DNA of 64,000 nt from Stramonita haemastoma (Eukaryota > Mollusca > Gastropoda > Neogastropoda > Muricidae): contig CM060318.1 in assembly GCA_030674155.1 (NCBI GenBank), positions 89,480,631-89,544,630 of the forward strand, written 5' to 3'. The position numbers were made by a program, and so were the translations under genes. Below the pieces are notes generated by a model, which saw only the letters and a program-made list of their open reading frames with translations, did no database searches and was not told the DNA's origin. This document shows positions 53,896 through 64,000 of the stretch, one piece after another. Numbering within the stretch: position 1 is the first letter of the stretch; each line of letters opens with the position of its first letter.

Positions 53896-55760
53896 AACAT
53901 TCAGTGACCTTCAAAAGTACACCTAAGTGAAAAAGAAAAGCTTCCAGGGTTGGGAGAACTTGTATAATTCATTTCCAAAATAACAGAAAAGAAAAGACTG
54001 TAACTCCACTAACTGAAGAAAGCAAAAAAAAAAAAAAAAAAACCTATTCAAAAGTCTCTTCACTTGAGACGTTCTTTAGATGTGGCATGTCATAGACTAG
54101 ATGAGATTTGTAATTGTATTCCAGAAGACCTTGACTTTACACGCCATGGTTATCACAGAAGCTGTGGTGCACGGTTTACAAGTGTGAAATTTGCCAGGAA
54201 AAGAAAGCATGAGACAGGTAGTGAAGAGGTTGCAGGACCATCAAAACCTAAAAGGACTGTTGCTACTTCAGGCCCATTGCTTCCAAAAGACAGTTACATT
54301 TTTTGCAAGAAGAAATCCAAAAAGAAAGTTTCAAAAGGGGTTCCATGTTTTGGAAAACTTGTAAAATGTGTCACCAAGACAGCAGAACAGTCTATACAGG
54401 ATGCAGCCAAAACTAAACAAGATGACATTTTCACTGGTTATCAAGATACAGATCTTGTAGCATGTGAAGCTCACTATCACGAGGGTTGTAGAAAAGACTA
54501 TCTGAGATGTGAAGACAGGCATGCTGAAACATCAATAGACCAGAAAACTACTGAGCGGCTACAGGCACACGAGAGGGCATTTGAGTACATATGCGAGTAT
54601 GATGAAAATGCAATAATCAGAGGTTCACAGGTGGAAGAATGACCATGCTGCGTGAGAAGTACTGTGAATACATGCAACAACATTCTCCTGACTTCTACAA
54701 CCAAGGATACAAGACTTACAAACTGAAAGAAAAAATAATGAAACATTTTGACTTCAGAATTAAATTCAGGGCTCCGAACCACCGCAGTGATCTTGTTTAT
54801 TGTGATGAACTTGCCCGGGTCAGGCAGTTGAGACAGCATTTGTGTCAGCAGCTTCAGAAGAAAGACGTCTTGAGGAATCTGCATATGTTCTTCGCCGATA
54901 CATTATGGATGCTTTCAGGGCAACACCTGATATGCCATGGCCTCCTTCTGCAGAATTTCTTCAGTCTGATGCTGTTAAACCTCCAGATATCCTCACAGAC
55001 TTTCTAAAAGCACTGCTATCTGGAAAGAGTTCTATGGAGCAACCCAAAACCACCAGATTGGCATCCTCAATTGCCCAGGACATATGCTAATCTGTAACAG
55101 GAGGGAAGTGGAAAATGCCTAAACATGTTTTGCTTGGAATGTCTGTTAGACATGTAACTGGCAGCTCTGAAATCATAAGTCTGTTGAATAGGTTTGGTCA
55201 TGTTGCTGGATACAAAACCATTGTGCGACTTGAGACTGCTATGGCCAATTCTGTACTTCAGTGCGCAAGTATTCTTCTTTCAACAGTGAGTTTGAGAGAG
55301 AACAAGGTTATCCATTTTTGCTGGGATAACTTTGACCTGAACGAAGAAACTCCATCAGGAGCCAACACCACCCACTCCACTCAAGGCATTGTCATTCAAG
55401 AGGTTACTGGGGACACAATACCTGACACTTTTCTGTCTCAGACAGAACCTCCTCCTCATTATCAGGACCGCCAATGCTCAGTGCAGAATGAGCCACATGA
55501 TGTTCCTCCATGCTTTGCAAAAGTAAAGGCAGAACCTAAGTTGCATGTTGTGGAAACTCATTTCTCAAACACAGAGGCAGTCTACAAAGCTCAACTTGCT
55601 GATTTTTGGTGGATTGTTTTTTCTCCAGATTCCAGGCCACAAATGGAAATCAACTTGTCCATGAATGGGGAGGGTGGGTATCACTCACAGGAGAAGGGAC
55701 AGAAAAGAAGCAGTCTACTGTGGACTATATGGCACCCATCCACCACCCTGTCACTGAACA
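53896..55760 (+). pseudogene. Broken ORF of an uncharacterised Cys/His-rich, element-borne protein family
   Basis: A start-like ATG at 53896 (MADEHSVTF) is followed by a stop. The frame 54064-54642 has HGYHRSCGARFTSVKFARKR (HxxC type), CFGKLVKCVTK and CEAHYHEGCRKDYLR (HYHxxCxxDY). A frame change at about 54640 leads to MLREKYCEYMQQHSPDFYN and LKEKIMKHF. A shift near 54840 opens AAFRATPD-like MDAFRATPDMPWPPSAEF and SSIAQDIC, then a stop at 55088. MPKHVLLGMSVRHVTGSSEI, HFCWDNFDLNEETPSG and TTHSTQGIVIQEV follow, then a last frame with STVDYMAPIHHPVTEH. I know these motifs only from uncharacterised multi-copy invertebrate proteins. Function unknown; the copy appears truncated at its 3' end. Confidence 0.6.
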
Positions 55761-55949
55761 TCCACCTATTTCTTCAGATTGTACAGCGTTTTCATTTCAA
55801 TTTTCTGTTTTGTTTTTAAAATATGGGACAGGCGTTCCTTGTGCAGTGGTGACATTAACATATGTTGATAGCCTGTTTAATACCTTTTTTTTTGGTACTA
55901 AATTTGATATGAATGTGTAAGAATATATTTACATAAATAATGTAAATTA

Positions 55950-56108
55950 ACCTCACCCCCCTAAATATTTGCCTTCTGAAGGGTTACTATATTGAATTGC
56001 TTGTATATCCTGAAATAACCTGGTTACATGAGGGTAACATATACCATAAAACGTTAAAATAAACAAAGTTTCAGAAAAATGCACCCATAAAATCCCCCCC
56101 AGGGGGAG
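55950..56108 (-). repeat. Right inverted repeat of the candidate element
   Basis: Reverse complement starts 'ccccctgggggggatttta' and shares the five blocks with the left end. It directly abuts degraded gypsy pol sequence. Confidence 0.6.
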
Positions 56109-56119
56109 GGAAGGGGGTC

Positions 56120-57960
56120 TAGGGAGGGACCAAGGTCTAAGTAGAAGCCTTCAACAAAGTGAAAACCATGCTGACAACTGCGCCTACACTTGCCTTCTAC
56201 GACGCCACACTTCCGACAACTGTCAGTGCTGATGCCAGCAGCTACGGACTGGGCGCCGTCCTGCTTCAACTTCATGATGGTGTCCAGCGTCCTGTGGCTT
56301 ACTGCTCCCGGCTTTGACGCAGGCTGAACAGCGGTATACACAAATTGAAAAAGAACTTCTGGCTTCAGTATGGGCTTGTGAGAGATTTAGCCAATACATT
56401 GTTGGACTCGAGTTTACTCTACTCACTGACCACAAGCCTTTGATTCCCCTTATAAATACAAAAGATCTCTCCGAGATTCCAGTCAGCTGTCAGAGGCTTA
56501 TGATCCATGTCTCAAGGTTCACAGCAACTACAGAACATTGTCCTGGCAAGGAAATGTTTGTTCCAGACACACTCTCCAGAAGCCCTATTCCCCTTGATGC
56601 TGAGATTGCAACTCAAGTGCAGGTCTCAGAAGCAGCCATCGCAAGCCATGTTGACCAGATCAACTCCTCCTGACCCGTTTTGGACAGATTTCTTCAGAGG
56701 GTCAGGGAGGAGAGTGTTCTGGATGTCCGCATAAAAGCTGCAATGGAGTACACCATCACTGGTTAGCCCGCTTACAGAGAAGACGTCATCCTCGCCGCAC
56801 GAGACTACCACGCTGTATGGGGAGAGCTGAGTGTAGTCAACAGCCTTCTCACATACGGAGAGAGAATCGTCATTCCTAATGCATTGCAAAAGACTGTACT
56901 CAAGATCATTCATGAAGGCCACCAAGGCATCACAAAGTGTCGAGAGCGCCCTAAAACAATGGTATGGTGGCCGCGGATCAGCACAGAGATCAAAGACCTT
57001 TTCTTCTTCTGTGCGTCATGTCTCTAGAAGCAGCCATCACAGCGATGCGAGCCGCTCAAGCCAGCGACTCCACCAGAGCGCCCATTTCAGAGAGTAGGAA
57101 CAGACATTCTACTTCACTGTGGTATACACTACCTTGTCCTGGTCGACTGCCACCCCAGGTACATTGAGATAGCCGAGCTTGCAAATCTCACTTCATGCCA
57201 TGTGATTTCGAAGCTGAAGACGCTGTTTGCTAGACACGGAATTCCAGAGACTGTAATTTCTGACAACGGCAATTCACATCATCAGAATTTCAGAACTTTA
57301 TGCAGGCTTGGAATTTCACGCATGTGACGTCAAGTCCACACTACCCTCAGAGCAATGGTCAGGCTGAGAGTGCTGTCAAGATTGCCAAGTCTGTGTTGAG
57401 CCAGGACGACCCAGCAATGGCTCTATTGGTCTATCGATTGACTCCACTCCCGAACCTGGACCTCAGCCCTACTGAACTTGCGTTTGGCAGGCGCCTTTGA
57501 ACAACCCTACCAACCCTGAACAAGACGCTGATGCCTCGTCTTATAGAGCCCTCTGTCGTGAACGAGCGCGACACTGAGGCGAAGCAGAAGCACTTCTATG
57601 ACCGTCATCATGGTGTACGTTCGCTTCCTGCTCTGCGGCCTGGAGACCCTGTTCTCCTCAAATCAGACGAAGGTGGGAAATGAAGAGCAGATCCAGCAGA
57701 GGTTGTATCCCAGGTCGCTTCCTGTTCGTTCATCCTTCAACAAGGTGATCGCTATCTTCGACGCAACAGGCGACACCTACTTCGAGGTCCATCACCTCCA
57801 GCAGCTGCGTCTTTATCTGTTCCAAGTACTCCAGCTGCCATCATTCATCATCCTGCAGCATTACAGCCACAGCAGCCACAGATGTCTGCATAGCCACACC
57901 AGCAACCATGGGGTAATGGTACCATCACACCACCTTCACCCGTGAAGCCGCCGCCAGTAT
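56120..57960 (+). pseudogene. Ty3/gypsy retrotransposon pol 3' half (RNase H and integrase), broken
   Basis: RNase H peptides at about 56140-56660: [20 protein letters not shown] (Asp), YTQIEKELLASVWACERF (Glu), FTLLTDHKPLIPL (Asp), CPGKEMFVPDTLSRSP. The H2C2 zinc region (IHEGHQGITKCRERP...FCASC) lies at about 56905-57030. Integrase core: VGTDILLHCGIHY (Asp, about 57093), ETVISDNG (Asp, about 57250) and NGQAESAVKIAK (Glu, about 57354), the DDE triad. These lie in different frames with stops, so the protein is dead. No gag, protease or RT is present and no LTR pair is evident. An AATAAA lies at 58771 in a possible LTR remnant. Confidence 0.85.
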
Positions 57961-58854
57961 CGGCAGCAGCAGCAGCAACAACAGCACCAGTTTATACCAC
58001 CAGATCTGGCTGCAGTGTCGTCAAGCCTGCCAGATACCTATAGTGAAGTGCTGTGTAGTCTCCAGGTCATGAAGACCTGCGAGTTAGTCGCCCTGGCGAC
58101 AGATAGGTTTATATCTAGTCAATGTGCAAAGTGTGCAGTTTTCCTTTTGTGCCAAGATCGCATTTCATTGATCAGTTTGTGTTACAAAGCATCAGAATGC
58201 TTTTATTAGTTTGGTGACACACAAATCTTATGTGTGAACTCATGGCCTGTTTTTCAAGTGAACAGTTGTGTAGTTATGCTGTTTCACTTGTGATTAAGTA
58301 ACAGTGTAGAGGGCTTCATATTATAGTTGTGCTAGGTTTAACTGCATTAAGCATTCTTGAACACTCTCTGATGACAACCACCCAAGAAACATTGCTACAT
58401 TATCCTCCAGTATCTTAACTTATGTGTGTGCTTATTTTATCTGTGCATCAGGTTCATTTAATTTAGTAAAAAGGTCTGAAAAATTTGAATGACTAAAAAC
58501 TGTTCACCTAGAACTCTGAAAATGAACACTGTGCAAATTCCAAGACACTAATAGGTTTGGACACTATGTAAGTTTTAAGATATTGATTTGGCTTTAAAAA
58601 AATTCAGTTGATAAACTTTCTAGAGATTGGCGTGTTTCCTTGCATAATGAAACAATGACTGAATCCATCTACCGTCAAGTTATATTTTTTTTAAGTCAGT
58701 GAATCATCTAAACAATTCTTCAGTAAATTGTTTATCTTGGGGGAAGTACCGCTCTTTTCTATCATGAGAATAAAGTCATAGAAAATAATATCGAGTGTCA
58801 AGTCTTGTAGGACAGTGTTAGCGACCATCATAACACAGCCATTACTGAAAGCAC
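57961..58854. other. Downstream of gypsy pol; possible LTR remnant
   Basis: Contains a CAG/AACAAC patch (57960-58000), AT-rich sequence, a G/A run 'cttgggggaagtaccg' at 58736-58751 that could be a polypurine tract, and AATAAA at 58771. No second LTR copy was found, so boundaries are unknown. Confidence 0.35.
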
Positions 58855-59340
58855 TTAGTTACTGGCCTTCAAGCCGCTCAGTTGGCATCTACTAGTATGC
58901 TCCGTAGTAGTTCTAGTCGATAACATCCTTCCTACTGTGAAGTCTTTATTATAATTTACTATCATGTAAATCTTGGCCAGGAAGAGAGTAGCAAGAGCAA
59001 TCGTATTGTTTAAAACAATGATTTGAGACAGAATTAGTATTTTGAAGAAAGGATCTGTGGTCAATCTGTAAGCTGGTGTATAGCACAAATAAAGAATGAA
59101 ACTGCTACACACACATACAGACAAAAAGTCGTTCTCCATTAGTGTAGCCCTCTCGTAATGGTGGCTAAGTATGCTAAGCAAAGCCGATGTGGCAATCACA
59201 ACCACTACGTAAATAAAGTATACCACGAAGCCAGAAGCTGGAATGGTGCAGGTATGCTCAACATATGGCACTGTTCTTCTCTTCTGGTGAAGCCCATGCC
59301 ATTGTGGTTCCATCACCAATATTACAGCTGATACGATGAC
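58855..59340 (-). CDS. Class C GPCR (metabotropic-glutamate-like), terminal exon
   Basis: Minus-strand exon after acceptor ttatgtctacag, phase 0, 161 codons and TAA at 58857-58855. The frame begins VIVSAVILVMEP, the end of TM4 running into extracellular loop 2 with the conserved Cys at residue 31 (EHTC). TM5 is about 38-59 (FVVYFIYVVVVIATSALLSI), TM6 about 72-92 (FLSVCVCSSFILYLCY) and TM7 about 103-123. It ends in LATLFLAKIYMIV, matching the class C pattern F-x-P-K-x-Y-x-I although Pro is replaced. The tail is short (about 38 residues) and Ser/Thr-rich. Ligand and subtype cannot be told; the Venus-flytrap domain and TM1-3 are outside the window. The frame is intact, so the gene is probably live. 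Confidence 0.75.
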   Translation of the reverse strand, partial: VIVSAVILVMEPQWHGLHQKRRTVPYVEHTCTIPASGFVVYFIYVVVVIATSALLSILSHHYERATLMENDFLSVCVCSSFILYLCYTPAYRLTTDPFFKILILSQIIVLNNTIALATLFLAKIYMIVNYNKDFTVGRMLSTRTTTEHTSRCQLSGLKASN

Positions 59341-59517
59341 CTGTAGACATAAACAACCACATCAGTTAATTTATAAAGTAATGTTGTTATCTCAAAAAAA
59401 AACCCACTAAACACTGCTGGATGCTGTGGTAGAAAATACCAATCAGTCGTGGTAAAATTGAAGCAAAACATCATACCCCAGCTGACATTTGATAAACTAT
59501 ACACTTCGTCTTCTCTT
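59341..59517 (-). other. Intron of the class C GPCR gene
   Basis: AT-rich sequence directly upstream (minus strand) of the terminal exon. The ORF across it is intron read-through. Confidence 0.5.
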
Positions 59518-59815
59518 TAGGGGCGGGATAGGTAAGTGGTCAGAGCACTCACTTTCCCAAGTCAAAGTTAAACCGCATCAAGCATGGTTACCAGTTTGAA
59601 GGGTGATGGTTCGCGTGCCTTTGCTTCAGTACAGTCCCCCAGTTCACCCAGATGTAAATGGGTACCTGCCCTATTTAGGGTCAGGGAAGATAAAGCAGCG
59701 ACGGAGAGGAGATGGGCGCCACCCTCAATATGCTTCCCCTAGAGAAGCTGAGGTTTATGATTCCTTGCTCTCATAGGGCCACGTAAGTTATGGGACACCT
59801 TCTTCAAGGTTCGCA
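59518..59815 (+). mobile_element. Chimeric tRNA/5S-rRNA-like SINE, family D, diverged copy
   Basis: 'aagtggtcagagcactcact', 'aaagttaaaccgcatcaagc', 'accagtttgaagggtgatgg', 'aatgggtacctgccctattt', 'agggtcagggaagataaagc', 'gccaccctcaatatgcttcc' and 'gttatgggacaccttcttca' parallel 51405-51690 block by block. Confidence 0.75.
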
Positions 59816-60505
59816 CATTGAAGAACTGTGGCAAAACCAGAGTGCTTTCAAGGAGCCAGTTTATATAACATATGAGTACTGAAAATGCATTCCCTGCAAG
59901 GCACTATAGATTCTTTTTTTTTGTCTAACCCCCCTTCCCCCTTTTCACTAATCTTTTAGCCAAATCATTTATGGTCTCCCTAAATTTTTCAACAAAAAAC
60001 CCAGGTTCAATATCATCAACTCAGCCATCAGTCAGCTTTTATCCCCATTAGTGGAAAAAGCATACGTACCAGTATGTTAAACTCGGCGTTAAAACATCCC
60101 AAGCCCATCTAATCAGGCTATCAAGTAACCAAGGGGTGAAAAATATTAGCCCTAACATTGAGCTGGAGTTAAAACTATCCCTCCAATTATTCATTACCCC
60201 AAAACCTGTGCCTGAATATTTACCAGAGATAGCAATACTGGAAGACCATCAGTCGATCTTTCCCTGTGTCAACTGTTTTGCTTTAAATGCAAAACTCTGC
60301 AAAGCATTCCGGGATGCTCCTTTTACTCATTGACAGTCATGCCTTCATTTCATGAGAACATGGAACAGACCAAAAAAATATACAAACTGCATGCACACAA
60401 GAATGGATGTAACCAAAAAGCACACGAATCTCTATTCCATTATCCTCGAAGTAAAAATATATAAACAGTAATGATCTAGTTATTTTTGAACATTAAAAAA
60501 AAATT
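59816..60505. other. No recognised gene
   Basis: Contains a 65-codon ORF (60136-60333) with no motif. A retroposon-type ending at 60400-60465 ('gaatggatgtaaccaaaaag', 'ccattatcctcgaagtaaaa') indicates a short + strand tail. Confidence 0.45.
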
Positions 60506-61017
60506 ATATCGAGGATAATGGAATAAGCACTCACGTGTTTGTTTTTTTTACATCCAATCACCGTGTATGCAGTTTTGTAAATGTCATCTGTTCCCACCGG
60601 CACACGATGACCTACTCTTACGAAAAGCGGAACAGGATTTAACGTGTTAAAAAAGTTAAGTTAAAGTCTGTCCCGAGCCATAAGGCTCATCAGGCCGGTG
60701 CTTATCCCGGTTTCTGTGGCGTTAAGCGACTGAGAGTCATAGACTCCTCCCTGGATAGGACGCCAGTCTATCGCAGGATTAACCCCCAACACAAGGTTGG
60801 TACCACCTTTTACACCTGGGTGGGGTGAGAAAATAGCCGTAAAGTGCCTTTTCCAAGGGCACAACGCCATAGCGGAATAGCTGGGATCGAACCCGCAACC
60901 TTTAGATTACGAGTACAACACCCTAACCACTAGGCCACAGCGGCGGCTGATTTAACGTGTGCGCAAGATGTTCTGCGTGCGTTCACACACGGGGCCTCGG
61001 TTTGTAGTACCATCCGA
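60506..61017 (-). mobile_element. tRNA-derived SINE, family A, interrupted by another SINE
   Basis: Tail side 60506-60647 and core side 60949-61017 ('gcgcaagatgttctgcgtgc', 'ggggcctcggtttgtagtac') are one family A copy split by the insertion at 60648-60948. The tRNA head is missing. Confidence 0.85.
60648..60948 (-). mobile_element. tRNA-derived SINE, family G, with 12-bp target duplication
   Basis: Minus strand: A box TGGCCTAGTGGTTAGGGTG, B box GGTTCGATCCC, body 'gttgtgcccttggaaaaggc', 'ctggcgtcctatccagggag', end 'gatgagccttatggctcggg', 'acagactttaacttaacttt'. The target GATTTAACGTGT is duplicated at 60636-60647 and 60949-60960. Full length at 301 bp. Confidence 0.93.
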
Positions 61018-61054
61018 ATACAATGATAATACAACAATAACAGTCATAATTCAA

Positions 61055-61500
<446 letters not shown>

Positions 61501-61529
61501 TCCAGCTTAACACCCTGGGAGTCATTCGA

Positions 61530-62028
61530 TTCAGAATATGCATCTGTCTCACCCATCACAAGTAGGAATCATTAAGAATACGCATCTGTCTCACTTCTCA
61601 CAGGCAGGAATCATTCAGAATACGCATCTGTCTCACTTCTCACAGGCAGGAAACGTTCAGAATATGCATGTCTCACTCCTCACAGGCAGGAGTCATTCAG
61701 AATACGCATCTGTCTCACTCCTCACAGGCAGGAATCATTCAGAATACGCATCTGTCTCACTCCTCACAGGCAGGAATCATTCAGAATACGCATCTGTCTC
61801 ACTCCTCACAGGCAGGAATCATTCAGAATACGCATCTGTCTCACTCCTCACAGGCAGGAATCATTCAGAATACGCATCTGTCTCACTCCTCACAGGCAGG
61901 AATCATTCAGAATACGCATCTGTCTCACTCCTAACAGGCAGGAATCATTCAGAATACGCATCTGTCTCACTCCTCACAGGCAGGAATCATTCAGAATACG
62001 CATCTGTCTCACTCCTCACAGGTAGGAG
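61530..62028 (+). repeat. 42-bp minisatellite (about 12 copies)
   Basis: Unit 'cactcctcacaggcaggaat' + 'cattcagaatacgcatctgtct'. The first three or four units differ (CACTTCTCAC, AAACGTTC); later units are nearly identical. The last copy ends 'cctcacaggtaggag'. The translated repeat ORFs are not genes. Confidence 0.95.
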
Positions 62029-63120
62029 TTTCTGATTCCCTTAGTACACACTCAATAAAGGGTTTGGCTCTGTGGCTGTTTTCAAGCACCTTGCTATATA
62101 GGTAGCCACTTTGTGACTTTATGGGATTTTTAGTTCTTCGATGCAAAAATACAGGTTGCTATGTTAGGAGCTTGTTATGATCGAAAACAAAAATCTCAAC
62201 TTAACATTTTTATGTAAGCTTTTGCTCTTTGCTTCACATAAGTAGCTAACAAAGCCTTTGGCCTGGTGAAATGGCACTGATGAAAAAGACAAATAGACAT
62301 AATAGAGATAGCAGTTTTAAAGAGCTCTATCTGTTTGAACGTTTACCTTTTCAGCAAAGACCTATGGACATTTCCTATCTCATTTAGATGAATGCAAATG
62401 TTCAATTATTCATGATTCCATCAAATTCAATGTGCATCTCAATGAAATAAAGATAAAGGGGTCCTGCAGACTAAAACACTCTCAAATTTGGACAAGTTTG
62501 TTTTTCGACTTTACCAGCAACTGATAACCTTTCAATTTTCAGTGACATAAATTCCTGTAAAACTCATGTATTGCATGATTTTGGAAACTAAGTTTTGCAC
62601 AGAATTGTTCCAGTTTATTCTGGTTTAAAGCAAACACACAAACCAACGAAAAAGAAACTAACACCACCACCACTCCCGCTATGCTAGCGCTACCCCCCCC
62701 CCCCCCCCCCCCCCCGCCAAAAGAGAGGAAGAAAAACGCAAATAAGAAAAGATAATTATATCTGGGATTTTTTTATGCAAGCTACTGTGAGAACAGAAAC
62801 AAAATCCAGATCTTCAGCTGCATACATAGATCAATCATAACAGCCTCACTTTACAAGCAAAATGACAGTGACAACTAACTTCAACTCTAGCTCCATATTG
62901 AGATGTTGTATTCTCGTGCTCTTTCTGGATTAGATCCAAAAAGTAGGATCTGTATAATATTATCTAGATCTGCACTAACTCTGGGCATGTGTTATACACA
63001 TTAAAAAGAAAGTGGTGTGTGGTACCAATCTCTCCCAATGAAGTCATGGGTTATTTCGCTTTGGGCTTGAACCGTTACAGCCCCCAAAACATCACAAAAA
63101 GAAAGTATTTGCCTCATGTA
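62029..63120. other. No recognised gene
   Basis: Unique-looking AT-rich sequence with a C run at 62693-62715. Probably intronic to the minus-strand GPCR gene if that gene extends rightward. Confidence 0.4.
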
Positions 63121-63184
63121 TTATTATTATTATTATTATATTATTATATTATTATTATTATTATTATTACTATTATTATTATAC

Positions 63185-63239
<55 letters not shown>

Positions 63240-63240
63240 A
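63121..63240. repeat. (TTA)n array
   Basis: TTA/ATT triplets with a few interruptions. Confidence 0.95.
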
Positions 63241-64000
63241 TATCTTTGTTTCAAGTGGACTGGCTAACTAGCAGACAACTCATTGATGAATGGAAGAGAC
63301 CACAAAGAATCTATATTCGTGTGTCTCTGATTTTACGTCTGTTTACTTGAAGCGAATTAGACGAAGGAGGGGGGGGGGGGGGCAATAATGAGATGGCTTA
63401 AAGAAAAAATAAAGATGTGTTGGTAATTATGTGCATAAGAAGACTGATTACAAACTATAATTATAAAACTGAATGTTGCGAAACATTGCATAAGAAACGC
63501 AAACAACAACAAAAACATCGAACAATGCAAAACTGTAAAATGAACAATTGCAAAAAGCAAAACATACATTGCGACAGTAACGGTGTTATAATTTCACAGT
63601 CTTCACAGTAGTACTTTATTAAAAAAAAAATTATTTTAAAAAAAGAGAATACGCCCTACTGGGGATGCATCAGAGACAATGCTATGTCCACACAATTACT
63701 GGATTGATTAACACTTCTTGCAGAGACTTATCTTAAATTGCTGTTAAGAACTTTTTAAACCTTGACATTGGTACAAAACATGAACATTGGACAGTTTTTC
63801 ACCACAAATACATTTTATAATTTTTGCAAATTTTGATCGAAATGCATTTTATTTCAGTCTGTGGATTAGAGAAACAATATCTTTTAGTACTGGATTTTTA
63901 AAAGTTGTACTTAGTACAAAGGATGTTCTCAATATCCAGAACTGAACAAGTATGCTGGGTATAGCCAGCCTCTTCGTGTTTCTTTTTTTATATGTTTCCA
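63241..64000. other. No recognised gene
   Basis: AT-rich; a G run at 63369-63382 and A runs near 63622-63645. Nothing coding was recognised. Confidence 0.4.

Larger units (their letters stand above)
52546..56108 (+). mobile_element. Candidate undescribed element with inverted-repeat ends (about 3.56 kb)
   Basis: Left end 52546-52710 and right end 55950-56108 (reversed) share five ordered blocks: CTGGGGGGGATTT, TTTTTCTGAAA, TGTTACCCTC, GGTTATTTCAGGA and ATATTTAGG, at similar spacing. Between them lie a broken Cys/His-rich ORF (53896-55760), a CA array (53255-53310) and a family A SINE (53551-53804). The layout is that of a cut-and-paste DNA transposon, but no known transposase signature is recognised and no clean target duplication is visible; GGGAA occurs near both ends but is ambiguous in this G-rich context. 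Confidence 0.55.

Noticed and set aside
58736..58850. Complete gypsy 3' LTR with polypurine tract
   Set aside because: A G/A run and AATAAA are present, but no matching LTR or clear TG...CA ends could be found, so only a possible remnant is recorded.
59322..59504. Separate minus-strand ORF upstream of the GPCR exon
   Set aside because: It runs through the intron and acceptor in a different frame; no class C residues.
60136..60333. 65-codon ORF
   Set aside because: No recognised domain and no supporting context; length is within chance.
62000..62165. Open minus-strand frame ending at a donor-like 'ctgtgagg', tested as the preceding GPCR exon
   Set aside because: About 45 open codons, but the peptide lacks any TM3/TM4 or intracellular-loop-2 feature of class C receptors.

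Overview
The window is eukaryotic, from an animal genome. It has intron-split genes with GT/AG boundaries, many non-LTR retrotransposon fragments, tRNA-derived SINEs and very dense microsatellites. The SINE/LINE mix, the long GA, CA and GATA arrays and the transporter type look molluscan, most likely a marine gastropod. That placement is inference; no species marker is present.

The main host gene lies on the + strand from 390 to 42748. Seven exons (390-624, 7299-7491, 20893-21126, 29868-30002, 31964-32167, 40515-40587, 42563-42748) join without a frame break into 419 codons plus a stop. They encode TM2 to TM12 of an SLC22-type (organic cation/anion transporter) major facilitator protein. The exons for TM1 and the large extracellular loop must lie to the left of the window. 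A second host gene is represented on the - strand by one intact terminal exon, 58855-59340, encoding the end of TM4 to TM7 and the tail of a class C (metabotropic-glutamate-like) GPCR. Its other exons must lie to the right.

Layout: 1-7.3 kb, first exon and a microsatellite-rich intron with an RTE relic. 7.3-20.9 kb, second exon, a SINE in a TGAG array, several retroposon 3' tails joined to GA arrays, and a LINE (12.96-15.41 kb, -). 20.9-29.9 kb, third exon, a donor-site minisatellite, an almost full-length endonuclease/RT LINE (21.7-25.9 kb, +) and smaller relics. 29.9-42.7 kb, exons 4-7, a 2.1-kb donor-site minisatellite with 61 copies, and a LINE (35.4-39.8 kb, +) carrying SINE insertions. 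42.7-52.5 kb, SINEs and a CR1/L2-like LINE split by an RTE-like LINE. 52.5-56.1 kb, a candidate undescribed element with inverted-repeat ends and a broken Cys/His-rich ORF. 56.1-58 kb, a broken Ty3/gypsy pol 3' half. 58.8-64 kb, the GPCR exon, SINEs, one showing a 12-bp target duplication inside another, and minisatellites.

The most unusual observation is in the transporter gene. Four of its splice boundaries are themselves part of tandem arrays: a (TGAG)n array growing from the exon B donor, 14 copies of the exon C donor, 4 copies of the exon D acceptor and 61 copies of the exon E donor. Reading the extra copies as exon leads to an immediate or nearby stop, so only the outermost authentic site keeps the reading frame.
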